Positions 35,285-46,450 of a stretch of 64,000 bases of DNA are shown here, piece after piece (position 1 is the first letter of the stretch; each line of letters starts with the position of its first letter). Below the pieces are notes generated by a model. That model was not told the origin of the DNA and made no database searches. It saw nothing but the letters and a program-made list of their open reading frames with translations. The DNA lies in NCBI GenBank assembly GCA_949130495.1, contig OX422207.1, positions 829,596,073-829,660,072 on the forward strand, read 5' to 3'. The stretch comes from Sambucus nigra. Its lineage: Eukaryota; Streptophyta; Magnoliopsida; Dipsacales; Adoxaceae. Both the position numbers and the translations under genes were made by a program.

Positions 35285-37075
35285 TGTGACACCCCGACTA
35301 ATTAAACACCGTGTAGCTACTCCTTTATCTCATTAATACATAATATCAAGTTGGTTCAGATCTAGCATCACTGTCGAAAATATTTTAAGCAATTACTAGC
35401 CACCTAATATTTAAAAAGTGAGTTGCCAAATTTTATTAAATTAAATTAACATGCAACCAATTAAATTAAGCTAACTATACAACATCCACATCATAACCAC
35501 AACAAAATAATAATGGAATAAATAAAATGAGTCTGGAGTAACACTCCCCTGAATAAATCCCAATACAAAAGTCTGAATATATAAATAACTTCAATTTTGA
35601 AAAGAAACTGAAATTATGAGAATGCTATCTCTAAATGGAAATGGGCGACATGCCCTAGCATATGAGTAACCCCGAATAGAATTAAGTGCAGAATGTGAAG
35701 GCGTCTAATACCGAGATCCTGTAACTTCCACCGCAGCTATAACACGTCAATGTAATGGGACTCCTATGCTTGGCATCCTCGTGGCTGGGCACCTAAAATA
35801 TTTTTACAAAAATAGATTTGGAAGCAAACGGGTCAGAGCCCGAGGTGAAAACAGTTTAAAAATATAGCAAGTGTTTAATTGCATTAAACAGTAAATATTA
35901 TATACATGTTAGTTGCGTACTCTCACTTGAGTTTCTCACCTCTCAACTAATGTGCACGCTTAACGTATACCTTTAACCCATCCTAGTTATGCCACTATCT
36001 AACTAGTCCGTACTAACCCCTGCTTTCACATCCTAATATAAGGTGTCTACTCGTATTACACAAACAAGTTATATTTATATCTCACATTCACATTCACATT
36101 CATTAAATTTCTCATCACAAGTGTTATTTATATTCTCATTTTCGCAGTCCATTCAAATATCTTAGTTATTCAGATCTACAAAGCAATAGTGAACCAGTCA
36201 CAAGTATATATATATAAATCACTCTCAATACATATATACATATATGTCACCAAAAGGCTAAGCTGCGGTGCACGCAAACTCTGCTATCGAATCCCGGTAC
36301 ATCACGTACATAAGGACTACGCGTTTCGAATCATTCAGGAACCGTTTCAATAAACAAAATCACACATATTGGAGGCGAACATAGTTCACATACCCATGGG
36401 TCACGTACATACCTACGCTCCCATGGTCAGCTGACTTATCAACTAATAAATAAGTCATTCGCAGTCCTATGTCCTTAAGGTACCAATCTAAATCCCCCCC
36501 ATAGGCACACAAAGATCATATGGTCCTTTTTCGAAAGTCAACCTCCCGTGATAGCAAGTATGGTAGGTATGTCATACACATAAGAAATCTATACACTTGG
36601 CATTCACACAGCCTAAGTAATCGTATATCAATATAGGTATTCACACATTCCATCTTATAAATCTCATACATAGTAAGTTTATCCCGAACATTCTACATAA
36701 TATATTTTTAGCTCGATAAGTCTCTCGTCGTATCAATTTGAGTAGCTAGACCTATGCTAAAAGGCAATTAGGTCTCCTATTAGTTTCTAATGCAATCTCA
36801 GTAACTTAAAGTCCATCCGTTACTGTTCCTATCCTTACCTCATCATTCATTCCCATTATAGTCTCAATTCGAACTATTTATAACCGTACTTCACTCGGTA
36901 GACCCTCGTAAGTGATAATATTCAATTCCATAAGGTAAACCATTTTTCTGGGCATCAACTAAGACCCTACTGACGTTAACTAAGTTTCACAATACTATAT
37001 TAGTCACCCTAAGAATCATTATAGGTTTGTGTTTTATTTTAAACTATAAAGGGGGAAAAGTTCAAAAATCAGGAG

Positions 37076-37172
37076 GTGTCGATCGATCGAAGATAAAGGG
37101 TCGATCGATCGAAACAGTCGATCGATCGAAACAGTCGATCGATCGACATTCCTGAGTCGATCGATCGATCAA
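37076..37172 (-). repeat. CpG palindrome array in LTR E (TCGATCGATCGA type)
   Basis: Five copies of GTCGATCGATCGA separated by 5-17 bp (AGATAAAGG, AACA, AACA, CATTCCTGA or similar). It lies 1.13-1.23 kb from the LTR 5' end, where D and F have GTTCGAAC-type arrays. Confidence 0.95.
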
Positions 37173-37614
37173 GCAGGTATTTGCCAAGAAATTCTTTATA
37201 CAGTTACGGGTTATTCAAATTTAGACCCCAAATCTTCCATTACAACCTCCCAAACTCCCAACCAAGTATACTACTCATTAAACCAACATGTTTCCACAAT
37301 CTCTAACGTTTTAGAATCATTAAACCCTCATGAATTAATAGTTTCTTAGAACAAAAGTCCTAAATATTCCTCCAAACCTAGTTCTTCAAAATTTCTTCAA
37401 GAACATCGAATTTCTCAACATTAATTCGTGAATTTGTACACATGGATTATAATTTCTTTGTCTCTACATACCAGAAGTTCATCTATATGCAAAACCTACC
37501 CATATTCAATTGTTTATTTCTCGCAATTTATAAAATTCTCAATTTTCCAAGTCTAGTCTCCAATTATAAACTACATGGATAATATATATTTGCTGGATCA
37601 TAACAAGTTAAATC

Positions 37615-37622
37615 ACTTGCCT
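37615..37622 (-). promoter_or_regulatory. Predicted GC-AG splice donor in LTR E
   Basis: The minus strand reads CTCAG|GCAAGT, 681 bp from the LTR 5' end. Confidence 0.5.
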
Positions 37623-38489
37623 GAGAATGAAGATTCTAATCCTTTGAAGACGATAAAGGTTGGTTCTCTTTCTTTTTCCGATCAGAACTTCAGCGATAGT
37701 GGAGGTGTGTGGTGGTTATGGCCTTGGAAACCCTTGGAACTTCTCCTCTCTTCTCACGTTGCCCACTATTTGGTTTTGACAGATAATGGCCCTAATGGCC
37801 CTAAGGTTAGCTGATAAACAAGCCTAATTTTTGCAGGTCAGTATTTATTAAAATTTAAAATGACTAAAATACCCTCTCAGGTTGTCGGTTAGGCCTAAAA
37901 ATGTTCCAGGACCCAAACTAAATCTCCATCTAGTGTTTTCTGACTATCTCGACCCTTCTGGATCCATTGGCAGATTCAAAATGATCATACGGGTGACATA
38001 AAAACAATTCACTTTTAAATCCATTAAATTGATTCTTGACGCGACTCACACGCGCGTCCCAACTTAATTTTTGAATTGCCGTATTTATAACTCACGACAA
38101 TGTTAATAAATTCAATAATCACATATTACAATAATCACTCATTAATATTCAACATTATCATCATAGTCAAATACTAACTCTGGTGTCGCTAGTTATTTAA
38201 ATCCGAATTAATTTTCAATTAATTTAAATAATCGCATAATTAAAAGCAATTTTATTTAATTAATCTCATAATTAAAAGCCATAAAAATACGGGGTATTAC
38301 AGTCTCAAACACTCCTAAAATTCATAACCCGGATCTTATTCCCACTAAGTCGAGACTCATACATCACTCACATGATATTTTATGGGTCCTCGCACTCTAT
38401 CTAGGATTCCCTAATGTTTATGTCCCAAAAGGAATTATTCTCCCATCCTTTTTATCCAAGAAAAGTCTCTTAACTTTTTCTGTCAAAAC

Positions 38490-38625
38490 ATGACCGAACC
38501 GATGGCTAGAAAATGAACCGGTCCGACCAAAAATGAATCGATCCGTCCATAGAAAAATGAACTGATCTGGTGCTCAAATAAACGAACCAATTCGGTATTC
38601 CAAAAAATGAACCAGTCTGACACAA
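38490..38625 (-). repeat. Palindrome array in LTR A (right copy)
   Basis: Spaced motifs GACCGAACCGATGG, GAACCGGTCCGACC, GAATCGATCCGTCC and relatives, better preserved than at 1890-2035. Offset 1.12-1.25 kb from the LTR 5' end, counting the ~100-bp microsatellite gain. Confidence 0.6.
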
Positions 38626-38716
38626 ACAGTTTCGGGAGTTCATCTTCTCTAGCTCCAAAAATTCATTCTAAAACTTATCCAACTCAATTTCTAGGGTTTC
38701 TAACATCACCCAACAT

Positions 38717-38850
<134 letters not shown>

Positions 38851-39147
38851 TGATTTACCCAACACAACAATTAATTCATGGGATCCCTCAATTTATTCAA
38901 GAATTAAACCCCAATTCTTATATATACTACACTTTTTCGTTTCTTCCAATTTCTCACAATAGATTATACCATCAACATGGATTCTAGCTTAGATTTGATG
39001 TAGGATTATTATCTCATCAATTTCTTATGAAATTATCTTCTAAAAACCCATTTTTGTGCAAGAATCCCAAACCCAAAATTCATATAGTTTCTACACCAAC
39101 TATAATATGGATTATAAACACACTAAAAGAATTACAGCAAGTTAAAC

Positions 39148-39155
39148 ACTTGCCT
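39148..39155 (-). promoter_or_regulatory. Predicted GC-AG splice donor, LTR A right
   Basis: Minus strand GAG|GCAAGT, identical to the left copy at 2440-2447, so unchanged since insertion of A. Confidence 0.5.
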
Positions 39156-39748
39156 CGTTGGATAAATTCGATGACCTCGTGCCGGTAATCCGCTAGAGTT
39201 GTCCCGAGCTCCTCTTTCTCTTACTTCCATTCCTTCATTTACTTTTTCTTCTTTCTTTCTTTCCTTTCTCTCTTTCTGTCGTGGCTTATAAGAGAAAACA
39301 AGGGTTTATCCCTTATTAAATCCAAAATTGACTCGTATACACAATTGCGAGTCCATACTAGTCCAAAAAGTCCCTGGAACCCATACACTCCCCCGAGTAC
39401 TCTATTCTGACCATCTCGGCCCTTTCGAAACCAACTGTGCACTCGAATTTCCCATCCAAGCCACTTATAAAAAATCACCTTTTTAAATACAATTCAACTT
39501 CACACGTACTTTTCCAAATAAAATATTATTCCTTGTTGCTTTACCCTTCCGTGGCCTGATATAAAATAATTCAGCTTTATTTACTTATTCCCGTAAGTAA
39601 ATGTAACACACATCAATATTAGTCCAAAACTCGCCAATTAATATTTAACCCATATTTCAAATTTTCTTTCACTTGAAATTCTTAATTTATTAAATTACAC
39701 TACTTATGTAATTTAAATATCCATAAAAGTACGGGGTATTACGATTTT

Positions 39749-42399
39749 ATGTTTATAATTCAACATTATGTTCTATTCAAAAGATAGAATCGCTAATTTT
39801 ACCGCTTCAGGCTGAGATTACAAAATGGATGCACAACAGATGGAGGGTAATGAACTTATGGGATTGAGGTAATAGTAGAAATTTCTTTTTTAAATTGTGT
39901 ACGGGGTATCAATTTAGAATTAATGTGAAAGTGGTGATAGTTGTTGTATGAGGTTTTATATTTGAGTTTTTTTTTTATTAATAACGTTGAACTTTATTTC
40001 TAAAGAATGTTAGGTCATCTACATTTAGTTGTCATGTTTTGTGGATAAAGTGTTATACTACATTAAAGTGGTTGGAGATAAAATAAAACTTTATCCCGTA
40101 CCACAGTCCCACGCCTCCGCACCTCTCTCCACCCCACTTCACCTCTCTACACGTCGTCGCTCCTCTTAGGTAAGATTCAAATGGTTTAACCTTCGATTTA
40201 AGTTTTTGATTTAACCTTTGTAATATTCACATTTCATATGATTTTTAGTTCCGCTTTTTTGTTACACTTAACCCCGGACTCATGATTTTTGGTTCCATTT
40301 GGATCTGTTCTAACTTTTTAGATCTACGCATACTTAATGTATATCTTAATCTTTTAAATTTATACATAAGAATAAGAATGAGTTGAAAAGTGAAGGAGGG
40401 TTTTGTTTTAGGTGTTGTATCAAAATGTCATTCAAAAGTTTTATTTTAGTAGTTGCTCCATTTTGTTAGTTGGAAGGTATTTTTGTCAACTATTTTATTT
40501 CTTTTATTTGTATATCTATATGAAACCCTCTTATTTAATTATATTACTTTCATGATTTTATTTGTGTGATTTTGCTATATTTCAGATCTGACAACTATAA
40601 TTTATGGTATTTTTGGTTTTGTATTTCGTGATCTAACTAATATTGTGTTTATTTTATTTTATTTTATATTCACTTTGTCTTTTACATTTACGCAGTGTAA
40701 TCCTAAATGCAGAGTCATTTTGCTTAAAGATTTAAGTTTGGCTAAGTGAGTTGTTGTCAAGGTATGTGAATTGTCGTCTGTAGGGTAAAAATGTCGAGAC
40801 ATGGGTTTTACCCCCAAGTGTACCACATTAACTATATTACCATATTTAGTTTTAGTGGGAATATGATGTTTTTTGTTAACATTTTCAGATTGCAAGGTGA
40901 ATCAAATTTTCTACTTTTTAACATGGCAGCATTTGATTGTGGGGTTGAGAAAGACCTATTAATCCTCATTTTTTTACCAAATGAGAAAGACTAATTTACC
41001 AAATGAGAAAGGCCTATTTTAATCCTCATCTAGAACTGTTAATGCATCTTATATGTTTGGAAAGACGTGTGTTGACTGTTGTACGAGTGTTCTGATCAAT
41101 TGCACATCCTAACGAGGTTTGAAAGTAGTAATTTTCTTACCTAATTTATGAAATTTTAAATAAAATATCCGAAAGTACAAAATGTTTTGAGGATGCTTAC
41201 ATTTTGTTCGTGAGCTTAGTGTTAAAGCTCCTGGCTCAAATTATAATTGTATTTGAACTCACTATTTTGTTACCAACTTAAATTTAGATTAATTTGCTAT
41301 TGATGAACTATTTATAGAAGCCAAGTGATCCATAGTTTGCTAATATCTCACTGCGGAATTATGTTTTCTTTCTAATGTCTCATTGTCATTTGTTTCGCAC
41401 ATCAGGTATTTCTCACTTCTCTGTGGTATATATGCTTTGTTGGTTTTAGTTTTTTAACGGTGGTCTGTGGGCTTAAGGCAATGGTTTTATGTGGATTTAT
41501 TCTAAATTTGGTGGATTTATTATATTGTTGTTCAAAGTTACATGGAAGTGTCGATTCCCTAATGATTTATGCTTTGAAATGCCAGTCCTGAACATGGTAG
41601 ACTTCATTAGATTTAACAATCATGCTACCATATTTCTTTAATATAGTCCTAATGATTCATTATTGCTTTAGATATGAGTCTGTTTTATATAATTAGAGAG
41701 CATTAGTGATTTCTTGTAGTTTCTTTGTGGTCACGAGTTGAGCTTTGGTTATATATTATATTTTTTTAATATTTTTAATGACATATATGCCTAAGCCAAT
41801 GACATCGAAACTACATATAATATTATAGAAATACTTACGAATATATGTCGACATATGATTCTTTAGTGTTTGTTTTATATTTGAAGTTAATCTTTTATGC
41901 TTCTTATCTTTTCATACTGTATTTGTTTCTTTGAATTCCCGACTTTGATTCCTTTGAATGTCCAGATTTATTACCACTCTTTTTCAGGTTTGATTAACTC
42001 ATGTTGCACAGCACGACGATTGCTACTTTTTTATAAGTTTGATTTACTTTCAGTTTAGTATTTAAAAATAATATATGTATCACATGTATCGTATGTGGTG
42101 TCTCTATTAATATGTTTGTTGCTAAGGTTACATATGGTTTGCTGCTAAGGCTTCATAAACCTTATGCAACACCTGAGTGAGTGTGGATAATAAGTTTTCT
42201 GCTAAGGTTACACATAATTTTTAGATTAGGGGGCATGCATATTTTGGAGGCTAAAGGACGCCTTAGTTGCCTTGGATAAGGTAATTTTCTTGGTTTAACA
42301 TCAATAGGTTATCAATTATTTATGGCAATTCAGCTTTATATATTTTGTCGTATTTAGAACATGTATTCTGATCAGATTTTACAATTCATCGCCTTCAGG
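39749..42399 (+). other. Flank of element A; possible leader exon near 40080-40154
   Basis: No long open frame. At about 40095-40154 the sequence turns C-rich (CCCACGCCTCCGCACC, CTCTCTCC, CGTCGTCGCTCCTCTTAG) and ends with AG|GTAAGATT, which looks like a plant 5' untranslated exon with a donor site. Downstream is T-rich, intron-like DNA with a possible acceptor near 40695 (TTTACATTTACGCAG). The host gene, if any, is unknown. Confidence 0.35.
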
Positions 42400-42404
42400 T
42401 TTCC

Positions 42405-42662
42405 TAAATGGGGCGATCAATGCCATTACTTACAACCTAAGAGGCCAAACTATTCATATAATGGCAGAACAATTGTTAACCAACATTGAAGAGATGTGGG
42501 CCATCATGTAATGGAAGAACAGTTATTTGATATTAGTAGTGTTAATTCTGAAACACTTTGGGAACTTAATAGGACCGGTTACAAGAATATTTAAGCAAGA
42601 TGAATAGAAAAGCTGAAATTGCTCAAGCAAAAGCAAAAATTGCCCACGCTATATCGTTAATG
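42405..42662 (+). pseudogene. Possible degenerate exon of unknown gene
   Basis: One frame reads FPKWGDQCHYLQPKRPNYSY, then NGRTIVNQH, a stop, RDVGHHVMEEQLFDISSVNS and ETLWELNRTGYKNI before another stop. A shifted frame then continues MNRKAEIAQAKAKIAHAISLM and meets G|GTATGCG, a donor-like site. Amino-acid composition looks coding, but two stops interrupt it. It might belong to the same old transcript as the leader near 40.1 kb. I do not recognise the family. Confidence 0.3.
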
Positions 42663-43199
42663 GTATGCGTTCAGTTCTTAATTTACTTTTGTAGTATCAT
42701 GAATTTAAGGTTCGAATTTGGTCAATTATATTTTGATTAGATTAATATTCACTTTCAAAGATTTATGCACATCATAAGTGTGCGGTAGACCCTGAATTCA
42801 CTGATATTGCAATCTGCAAAATCAAAAATGAAGAAAGCATTTTTCTCTGTGTTGAGTCTTGAAATTAGAAAATACAATTTAAAATTGATTTATGTTAGGT
42901 CTTAATGTAATTTATCACAAGTGTGCGACAGGCACACTGCTGACTATCGTACAACAGTCGTAGCTTGGTGGTACCTCTCTTGGTGGTCCACCCATATCAA
43001 CTGCACTTGGTGTGCATATCATCTTCAGTTATGCACACTCTTCTACTGCTAGACTTATTTTATCCACTCTATAGATGCTCTATCCATGCCATTCACGAGA
43101 TCTCACACTAATGTATGTGGTGTACCTTTTATGAATGCTCATGCCCCTTCCTTATTCCTCACTTTGGGTGTTCATGACCCTGACACTTCCCTGTTTAAG
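42663..43199. other. Unassigned stretch before the Tat-type LTR
   Basis: 43100-43210 has a short run that reads like protein (GVPFMNAHAPSLFLTLGVHDPDTSLFKPISFGM) but matches nothing I know. No other signal seen. Confidence 0.3.
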
Positions 43200-44128
43200 C
43201 CTATTTCATTTGGCATGTTAACTTGAATATTTTATGCCATAGTCTCTGTAGTTGGTGATATGATCAAAGTGCACCCTTGTACTCTGAGCAACAATGTCGT
43301 CCTATCTCATGGCCGAGTCGCTAAAAGATCCCCACTGGTTAATAATAAGGTCGTCCCTGATGAGGTCAACCTAATAAGCACCAACCTCAGCTGGATAGTA
43401 ATCGAGATGAGCAACAACTTTATGGGTTCAACTTGAACCAGTCTCGCACTCTGCTTAGGCCGATATCACAAATGAGCTCGGTTACCTAACCTCGATTGGA
43501 CTGTCCAATCGAGGTTATACTTGTGGTTGGAGGATCAATGGTCCTGTCGGAGTCTTCAACCTTGTACCCAACTAGGCCGAGGTTCCGTTGGATGATGTCA
43601 CCAGTCCGAGCATATGCAAGTACAAAGAGACCTGGAACACGTGGATAAAACCATTATAAGTGGATCATTCCCTCACGTGAGGGAATATTTGGTCATTATG
43701 ATTTACATGTGGCACATCCAGGTGTCCACATGAGATTAGCTAGATCATCTAACACATGGTTATTTCATGCTTTGGGGATACACTACACCCCCTAAGAACT
43801 ATATATACCATTTTTCTTCTTCCTTGAAGGGGATCACATATTACAAACCCTAGCTGAAGCTTTGTCAAAATATATTGTAGAGAGAGAGAGAGAGTGTGTG
43901 AGTATTATATTACAAGGCCATTAGTGCCCTTCTTCTATAGTGAAGATCACTCACCTTCATAGTGGACGTAGGCCTAGATAGGTTGAACCACTTATGTTGA
44001 TACCTTTCTCCTATTCTCCTCATCTCATTATAAACTTATATTGCTTATGTGCTGCCATTGTTATACGTGTTTGATCTCTCTAACACCTTGATCTGGTGGT
44101 GATATTTCTAGCATCATCATATTTTGGA
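43200..44128 (+). repeat. LTR of a Tat/Ogre-type Ty3 element (start uncertain)
   Basis: The end is set by the boundary CATCATCATA / TTTTGGAGCCATTTACGGGAA near 44128, a worn form of the TTTGGCGCCGTCTGTGGGAA boundary and primer-binding region typical of Tat/Ogre elements. Upstream are a TATA box (CTATATATACC near 43800), a GA-rich leader and U5-like GAAGATCACTCACC...GTGGACGTAGGCC. The 5' limit is not visible, and no second LTR is found in the window. Confidence 0.6.
43800..43811 (+). promoter_or_regulatory. Likely TATA box of the Tat-type LTR
   Basis: AACTATATATACC, about 330 bp before the LTR end, in a typical place for U3/R. Confidence 0.5.
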
Positions 44129-44307
44129 GCCATTTACGGGAACGAGAAACTTCATCTCTTCCTTTTTATAGCTTGGCCTCACCAGAATCTCTGGTGGAGA
44201 ACCAGTCCTCCCCCTTTGTGTGGAATTATTTCGCTATTCAAAGAGGTCCTGTAAGGTCCAAAAGCTCTCAAGTCTTCTAAATCACAGCTCAGTTTTCAGG
44301 GAAACAC

Positions 44308-46165
44308 ATGGCACCTAAATTGCCACCAGCTCCTCCACAAACTAGTGGTGGAGGACCTAGTTCTAGTCATGCACCACCTCTGTTCGAGATGGCTGAGGTG
44401 GCGATAACCTTAAAATCCTCGATGGCCAACCAACAAGTGATGCAAGAGCAGTTCGCTGCCCTCAGCTAAAATATGATGATGAGTACACCAGGAATCTCAC
44501 CGGAGATGATCACTTCAGCAACTGCATAAGAACAACACTAGGAGGCTAGGGGACCACCTTAGGCACCACGTAAAGATCTGCCTCCTCCCCAGCGGCGGAG
44601 GGACGTTGCTGACCCAGTCATTTACGTCTGGGGAGGTAAGGACACCCTTTCCCTGAGGACCAGTATGACGATGCGGAGGCCGGTGGTGCTCTAGTAGAAT
44701 ACTGGGAGCTATATGAGATTTCTAATAGTACTGTATGACCCCTTAGAGAGAGCCAAGGAAGGTGTAGGATACAAAACCTCGAAGATCGCCCGAGAGGCTC
44801 AATATTTGATCGTTTGAGCAGAGGGTCGACCTTTGAAAGTCTCGGCCCAGTCAATAACCTGAGGGAGAGATTATTGAGGTCAAGAAGCCTTAAAGGGTAC
44901 AGAAGAGAAGGGGCTGACTGTCGACCCCAGTATGGCCAACCCCATCATAGCCGAGATGGGGGTCATGGGGAAGTTAATAGCTAACGGAGGTCAGCTGCAG
45001 GAGAACCTTCAGTATAGACATTGGAAGTGGATGGGGATAACATCGGCTAGGACAACATTGCAAAACCCTGGAATTATTCAATTCAAAGGCTTGAAGATAA
45101 GATTTGCGATATTCTGAAGATCCGAGACCCTCTGCAGAGGGGGTACTCAGAGGGTTCACCCTTCGTTGCAAAGATAGTCAACGTCCCAACCTCGACCAAA
45201 TTCAAGCCGCCTGTAGTGAATCCCAGGTATGATGGAAGCACTAATCATGTCCATCACATTGAAATATACCAATCGATAACCAATATCTACTCCATCTCAG
45301 ATGAGATGAGATGCCATGATTTTTCAAGAATTTTGACCGAGGTTGTACACGTTTGATTTACTTCACTTCTAATGAATTCTATCGAGAGCTTCAAATAGTT
45401 AATCGAGCAATTTATCCATAACTTTTTCTTTAGGGTCAGACCTCAAAAAAAGATGACTCGTCTGCTTTATGTCAACCAGGGGAAGAATGAGAGTCTAAGA
45501 TATTACATCGCGAGGTTCAACAAAGAGAAGTTGGAAGTATAAGACTATAAGTAAAGCATAGCTATGATAATCCTCATTGGAGGCCTCCAGAAGGGAAAGT
45601 TATGGTGGAAGCTTGCTGAAGACCCTCCTAAGTCAATGGCCGAGTTGCTTGCAACAAGTGGGAAAGTTATGAATACAAAAGAGGTAATGGATGCTAAGTA
45701 CGAGGATGAGAAAGAAAGTGGCAGTGGAAGTAAGTTTCAGAAAAAGAATAAAGATGGGAAGAAAAGGATGGCAAACGATAAGTTTGCAGACTACACTCCG
45801 TTGACTGTAAGTTGTGAACACATCTTAAGCGAGATAAAAAATGATCGGTCTTTAAAGTGGCCTAAAAATTAAGAGCTCCTCCCCATAAGAGTAACAAGAA
45901 CTTGTGGTGTGAATTCCACTAGGACCACAACCACTTGACTGACAAATGTTTTTCTCTGAAGGACGAGATCGAGAAAATATTAAAAGCTAGAAAATTGAGA
46001 AAAGTGTGGAAAAATGAGCTTTCAAGGGTGGCCGAGACAACCCTAGAAAGAGGAGGAATGATAAATGCCGAGAAGATGGCCCGTCTAGACGAGATGATAA
46101 TTTAGACGATGACAGTGATGATCCAGATCTTCAACCAAAGGACAACAATGTCTAGTGAAGAGGCT
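44308..46165 (+). pseudogene. Tat/Ogre-type Ty3 gag remnant
   Basis: Starts MAPKLPPAPPQTSGGG at 44308 and soon meets stops. The best part is 45564-45872: GLQKGKLWWKLAEDPPKSMAELLATSGKVMNTKEVMDA, a basic stretch, then DYTPLTVSCEHILSEIKNDRSLKWPK. This is the usual order GK..W.LA..PP.TMAELL.. / YTPL......L..I......KWP in Tat/Ogre gag. After a frame change, CEFH.DHNHLTDKCFSLKDEIEKI matches the CX2H-type nucleocapsid motif. Frameshifts and stops are frequent, so it is long inactive. Confidence 0.75.
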
Positions 46166-46225
46166 TAATATGATCTTATTTGGTTAGGAATGATCTGTGG
46201 TGGCCTAGATGGAGAAGGCTCATAA

Positions 46226-46450
46226 GTGTCCGACCGTAAAGCCCATGTGGCTGAGGCGAAGGCAATAACAAAGGTCGAGGTTGTGCACTCGGCCTCCATT
46301 GATGTTAAATCAGAGAAAAGGAAGAAAGTGGACATTGACACCCTCGTAGTCGTCTTTTCAAGACTAGACTTTAAGGTCATCTTAGCTCCACATGACGACC
46401 CTCTCCTCATCACAACCAGGGTGCATGGATGCGAAAAAGGTCTTGGATAG
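46226..46450 (+). pseudogene. Tat-type linker to protease, truncated
   Basis: Open frame ending FSRLDFKVILAPHDDPLLITTRVHGCE, which matches the pre-protease signature F...D...V..PH.DALV.T......R of Tat/Ogre elements. The catalytic D(S/N)GSS that should follow within ~15 residues is missing; the homology stops near 46450. The rest of pol and the 3' LTR are absent. Confidence 0.65.

Larger units (their letters stand above)
35285..38301 (-). repeat. LTR of element E (5' LTR in element sense), complete
   Basis: 3017 bp from TGTGACACCCCG to GGGGTATTACA. The backbone matches D and F end to end, including TGACTATCTCGACCCTTC (37941-37958) and a GC splice donor (37615-37622). Its palindrome array (37076-37172) is of a different kind. 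It is followed at 38302 by LTR A sequence. Confidence 0.9.

Noticed and set aside
37076..37172. CRISPR-like array
   Set aside because: Spacers are short, irregular and partly repeated, the setting is a plant LTR, and the repeats are perfect palindromes without a cas context.
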